From Pseudomonas sp. dw_358 (GTDB lineage Bacteria; Pseudomonadota; Gammaproteobacteria; Pseudomonadales; Pseudomonadaceae), in NCBI RefSeq assembly GCF_018449655.1, contig NZ_JAAVUX010000017.1:55373-119372 (forward strand): DNA of 64,000 nucleotides, read 5' to 3'. Below the pieces are notes generated by a model that did no database searches, was not told where the DNA came from, and saw nothing but the letters and a program-made list of their open reading frames with translations. A program made the translations under genes and the position numbers. Positions 62,087 through 64,000 of the stretch are shown here, piece by piece. Within the stretch, counting starts at the first letter, position 1, and every line of letters starts with the position of its first letter.

Positions 62087-63201
62087 TCAGGCAGGTGTCC
62101 ACTGATGCGGAAGTAGCTGCTCAATCTCGCTCGCCCGCTGCGTCGGCAAGCGCGTCAGCACATCTTTGAGATAGGCATACGGATCATGCCCATTCATCCG
62201 TGCTGACTGGATCAAGCTCATGATTGCTGCCGCCCGTTTGCCGCTGCGAAGCGATCCGGCAAACAACCAGTTGGAGCGCCCAAGTGCCCACGGTCTGATC
62301 TGGTTTTCGACTGGGTTGTTGTCTATGGGGACGGCCCCATCTTCCAGGTAGCGCGTCAGCGCTACCCAGCGTTTAAGGCTGTAATCCAGGGCTTTGGCCG
62401 TCGCTGATCCGTTGGGCACAAGATCGCGCTGGGTCAGCATCCAGTCTTGCAGTGCTTTCGCCAATGGCGCTGCTTTTTCCTGTCGTATTCGACAGCGCTC
62501 CTCGTCACTCATGTTTCGCGCTTGGCGTTCAACTTCGTACAAGCCGCCAATCGAGTGCAGCGCCTGTTCGGCCAACTGGCTTTTATTCGCCACGTGCAGA
62601 TCGAAAAACTTGCGTCGGGCGTGTTCGCCACCATCACATGAGCCAGCAGGCCTGCTGTTGGGATGCCCTTATCGATCACTTGGGCCGGCACCGGTGCCTG
62701 GATCAGCGTTTCGCACTGACGGCAGGCCCATTTCCCACGCACATGCTGTTCAACGGTGAACACGCCCGGTGTGTAATCCAGCTTTTCGCTGACATCCTCG
62801 CCGACGCGCTGAAGGTGGCAACCGCAAGTGCACTGAGTGCTTTCTGGTTCATGATGAATGACGGTGCGTGGGAACTGCGGCGGCAGCGGTGCGCGCTTGG
62901 GTTTCTGGCGCGGCTCTTCTGGAGCAGAAGCCGGAAGCAGTGCCGTCAGCTCAGCGTCGATAGCCTCAAGGTCGGTGTTAAGCAGGTCGTCGAGCAAGCT
63001 GCCTTGCTCAGGACTGATCTGCTCGCTGCGCTTGGCAAATCGATGCCGTTTGAGGATTGCGATCTCGTGGGTCAACTGCTCGATGATGGTGTCATCGCGG
63101 TGGCTCTTTCTGCCCATGGTGTCGACCTGCGACATCAACTGCGCAGCGAGTGCACGCAGTTGGTCGGGGGGCATTTGGTCGAGATTGGGCAAGGAAGTCA
63201 T
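62087..63201 (-). pseudogene. tnpC: IS66 transposase (TnpC) with internal deletion
   Basis: The N-terminal third is intact (MTSLPNLDQMPPDQLRALAA, coiled region, zinc-type CTCGCH and CRQCE, then GLLAHVMVA). At about 62619-62629 it jumps to the sequence that normally encodes HARRKFFDLHVANKSQLAEQ, in another frame. The ~250 residues between, holding most of the DDE catalytic core, are absent. The C-terminal part (VPIDNNPVENQIRPWALGRS) remains readable from 62593 to 62087. Not active. Confidence 0.85.
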
Positions 63202-63264
63202 GCCGTGGATTTTACCAAAGCAGACCGCCTGCGGCAGCAGGCTCAGACGTTAATTACAGCCTTT

Positions 63265-63600
63265 TTAAAGTATCGTGATTGCACCGCCAACGCCAACACG
63301 CTGCCACGCAAGCCCAAGTACCAGGGCCTGAAGTTGCTCGCTATCAAGTTCCAGCTCGCAACCTTGTCGAATGCCTGGCCACTGGAACTTCCCCTGGTTC
63401 AACCGGCGTGCCGCCAGCCAAACACCAATCCCATCATGCACCAGCACTTTCATGCGATTGGCCCGACGATTGGAAAACAGATAAGCGCAGTGCGGCTTCG
63501 CCGCACCGAACACCGCAATTACTCTGGCCAATGCGGTCTCGGTACCGGCGCGCATATCCATGGGCTCGGTGGAGAGCCAGATGGCGTCGATACGGATCAT
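63265..63600 (-). CDS. tnpB: IS66 accessory protein TnpB
   Basis: A 111-residue protein typical of the IS66 Orf2 family: MDMRAGTETALARVIAVFG, AYLFSNRRANRMKVLVHDG, and GIGVWLAARRLNQGKFQWP. It overlaps tnpA by 4 bp. Needed for transposition in this family; here intact although tnpC is broken. Confidence 0.88.
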   Translation of the reverse strand: MIRIDAIWLSTEPMDMRAGTETALARVIAVFGAAKPHCAYLFSNRRANRMKVLVHDGIGVWLAARRLNQGKFQWPGIRQGCELELDSEQLQALVLGLAWQRVGVGGAITIL

Positions 63601-63914
63601 TGAGTGAGACCACGGACAAAACGGGCACAGCCTTCAGGATCGGAGATGGGCCATTTGACGGTGAGGGTTTGCTGACCCAGTGATAGCTCGACGGTCGCTA
63701 GCGCTTCGACCTTTCGCTTTGGTTCCACTTTCAACGGAATGAACGCAGGCAGCGTGCTGGCTTGCTGATCGCTAAAAAGGGGCAGCCATCGACGAACTAC
63801 ATTGGCGTTGATGCCGTGGCTCATCGCAATGGCCGCGACCGAAACACCGGGCTGCTGACATTCTTTGACGACCTGAGACTTGAAGGATTTCGGATAAGAC
63901 TTACGTTGGCGCAT
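63597..63914 (-). CDS. tnpA: IS66 accessory protein TnpA
   Basis: A 105-residue DNA-binding protein: MRQRKSYPKSFKSQVVKECQ, then helix-turn-helix SVAAIAMSHGINANVVRRWL. It belongs to the IS66 Orf1/transposase_8 group and overlaps tnpB by 4 bp. Confidence 0.88.
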   Translation of the reverse strand: MRQRKSYPKSFKSQVVKECQQPGVSVAAIAMSHGINANVVRRWLPLFSDQQASTLPAFIPLKVEPKRKVEALATVELSLGQQTLTVKWPISDPEGCARFVRGLTQ

Positions 63915-64000
63915 GACGATCCTGACATTAAGGGTAATTGCGTCCGCTTAAATTTACGCGGACACAATCGCCCTTAATGCAGTAGTTCGGAAGGTGTGTT

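Larger units (their letters stand above)
62070..64000. mobile_element. IS66-family element, internally deleted
   Basis: Contains tnpA, tnpB and a broken tnpC on minus. Ends read AACACACCTTGCG (from 62070) and, inverted, AACACACCTTCCG (to 64000): 12 of 13 match. The right end may extend past the window. Confidence 0.75.

Overview
The window looks like a Pseudomonas chromosome, most likely of the P. fluorescens group. The evidence is high GC coding sequence, many catabolic ABC operons with AraC/GlxA-type regulators, a D-xylose isomerase operon, a 4-hydroxyproline cluster, and an Rsm-type small RNA with repeated GGA loops. No rRNA, tRNA or CRISPR array was seen. All identifications come from reading the sequence; no database was searched.

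Layout. (1) 1-4.5 kb: the start of an AGE-family epimerase, an MFS exporter, a chemoreceptor and a lipoprotein alpha/beta hydrolase with an odd nucleophile motif. (2) 4.6-10.7 kb, minus strand: a D-Ala-D-Ala dipeptidase (ddpX) followed by a complete dipeptide ABC importer. (3) 11.2-22.1 kb: amino-acid uptake and hydroxyproline catabolism, with a GlxA-type regulator, a polar amino acid ABC importer, an amidase and a DadA-like oxidase on plus, converging on an epimerase / deaminase / DadA-like oxidase operon on minus with a divergent PAS-AraC regulator. (4) 22.2-28.7 kb: a diguanylate cyclase, a near-consensus LexA box ahead of an 80-aa membrane protein and a FUSC exporter, an MFS exporter, small proteins and a candidate RsmX/Y/Z-type sRNA. 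(5) 28.8-33.7 kb: an SDR, a TetR regulator, an N-methylproline/dimethylglycine-type demethylase and a betaine-binding protein, with a shared candidate operator in the two intergenic regions. (6) 35.4-42 kb: xylAFGH and divergent xylR, with a direct-repeat operator candidate between them. (7) 42-44 kb: alkA and a nitroreductase.

From about 44.4 to 50.3 kb the composition becomes AT-rich. An IS256-family stub is followed by a tight three-gene operon (nuclease-like protein, middle component, Rad50/SbcC-like ATPase) that fits the predicted ABC-three-component (ABC-3C) conflict systems. The island ends at a broken endonuclease/exonuclease/phosphatase-family gene. Next to it lies a sugar operon (MocA-type dehydrogenase, TIM-barrel isomerase, periplasmic binding protein) that lacks its ABC ATPase and permease. 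That operon has a clear sigma-54 promoter and a divergent AcoR-like activator.

The last part (55.6-64 kb) holds a second scar (aldo/keto reductase fragment, IS21-like end repeats, and a headless AT-rich gene). After it come a Rieske oxygenase/reductase pair with a LysR regulator, a small M24 peptidase-like gene, a gamma-glutamylcyclotransferase-like gene, a two-Mop-domain molybdate-binding protein, and an IS66 element whose transposase has an internal deletion.
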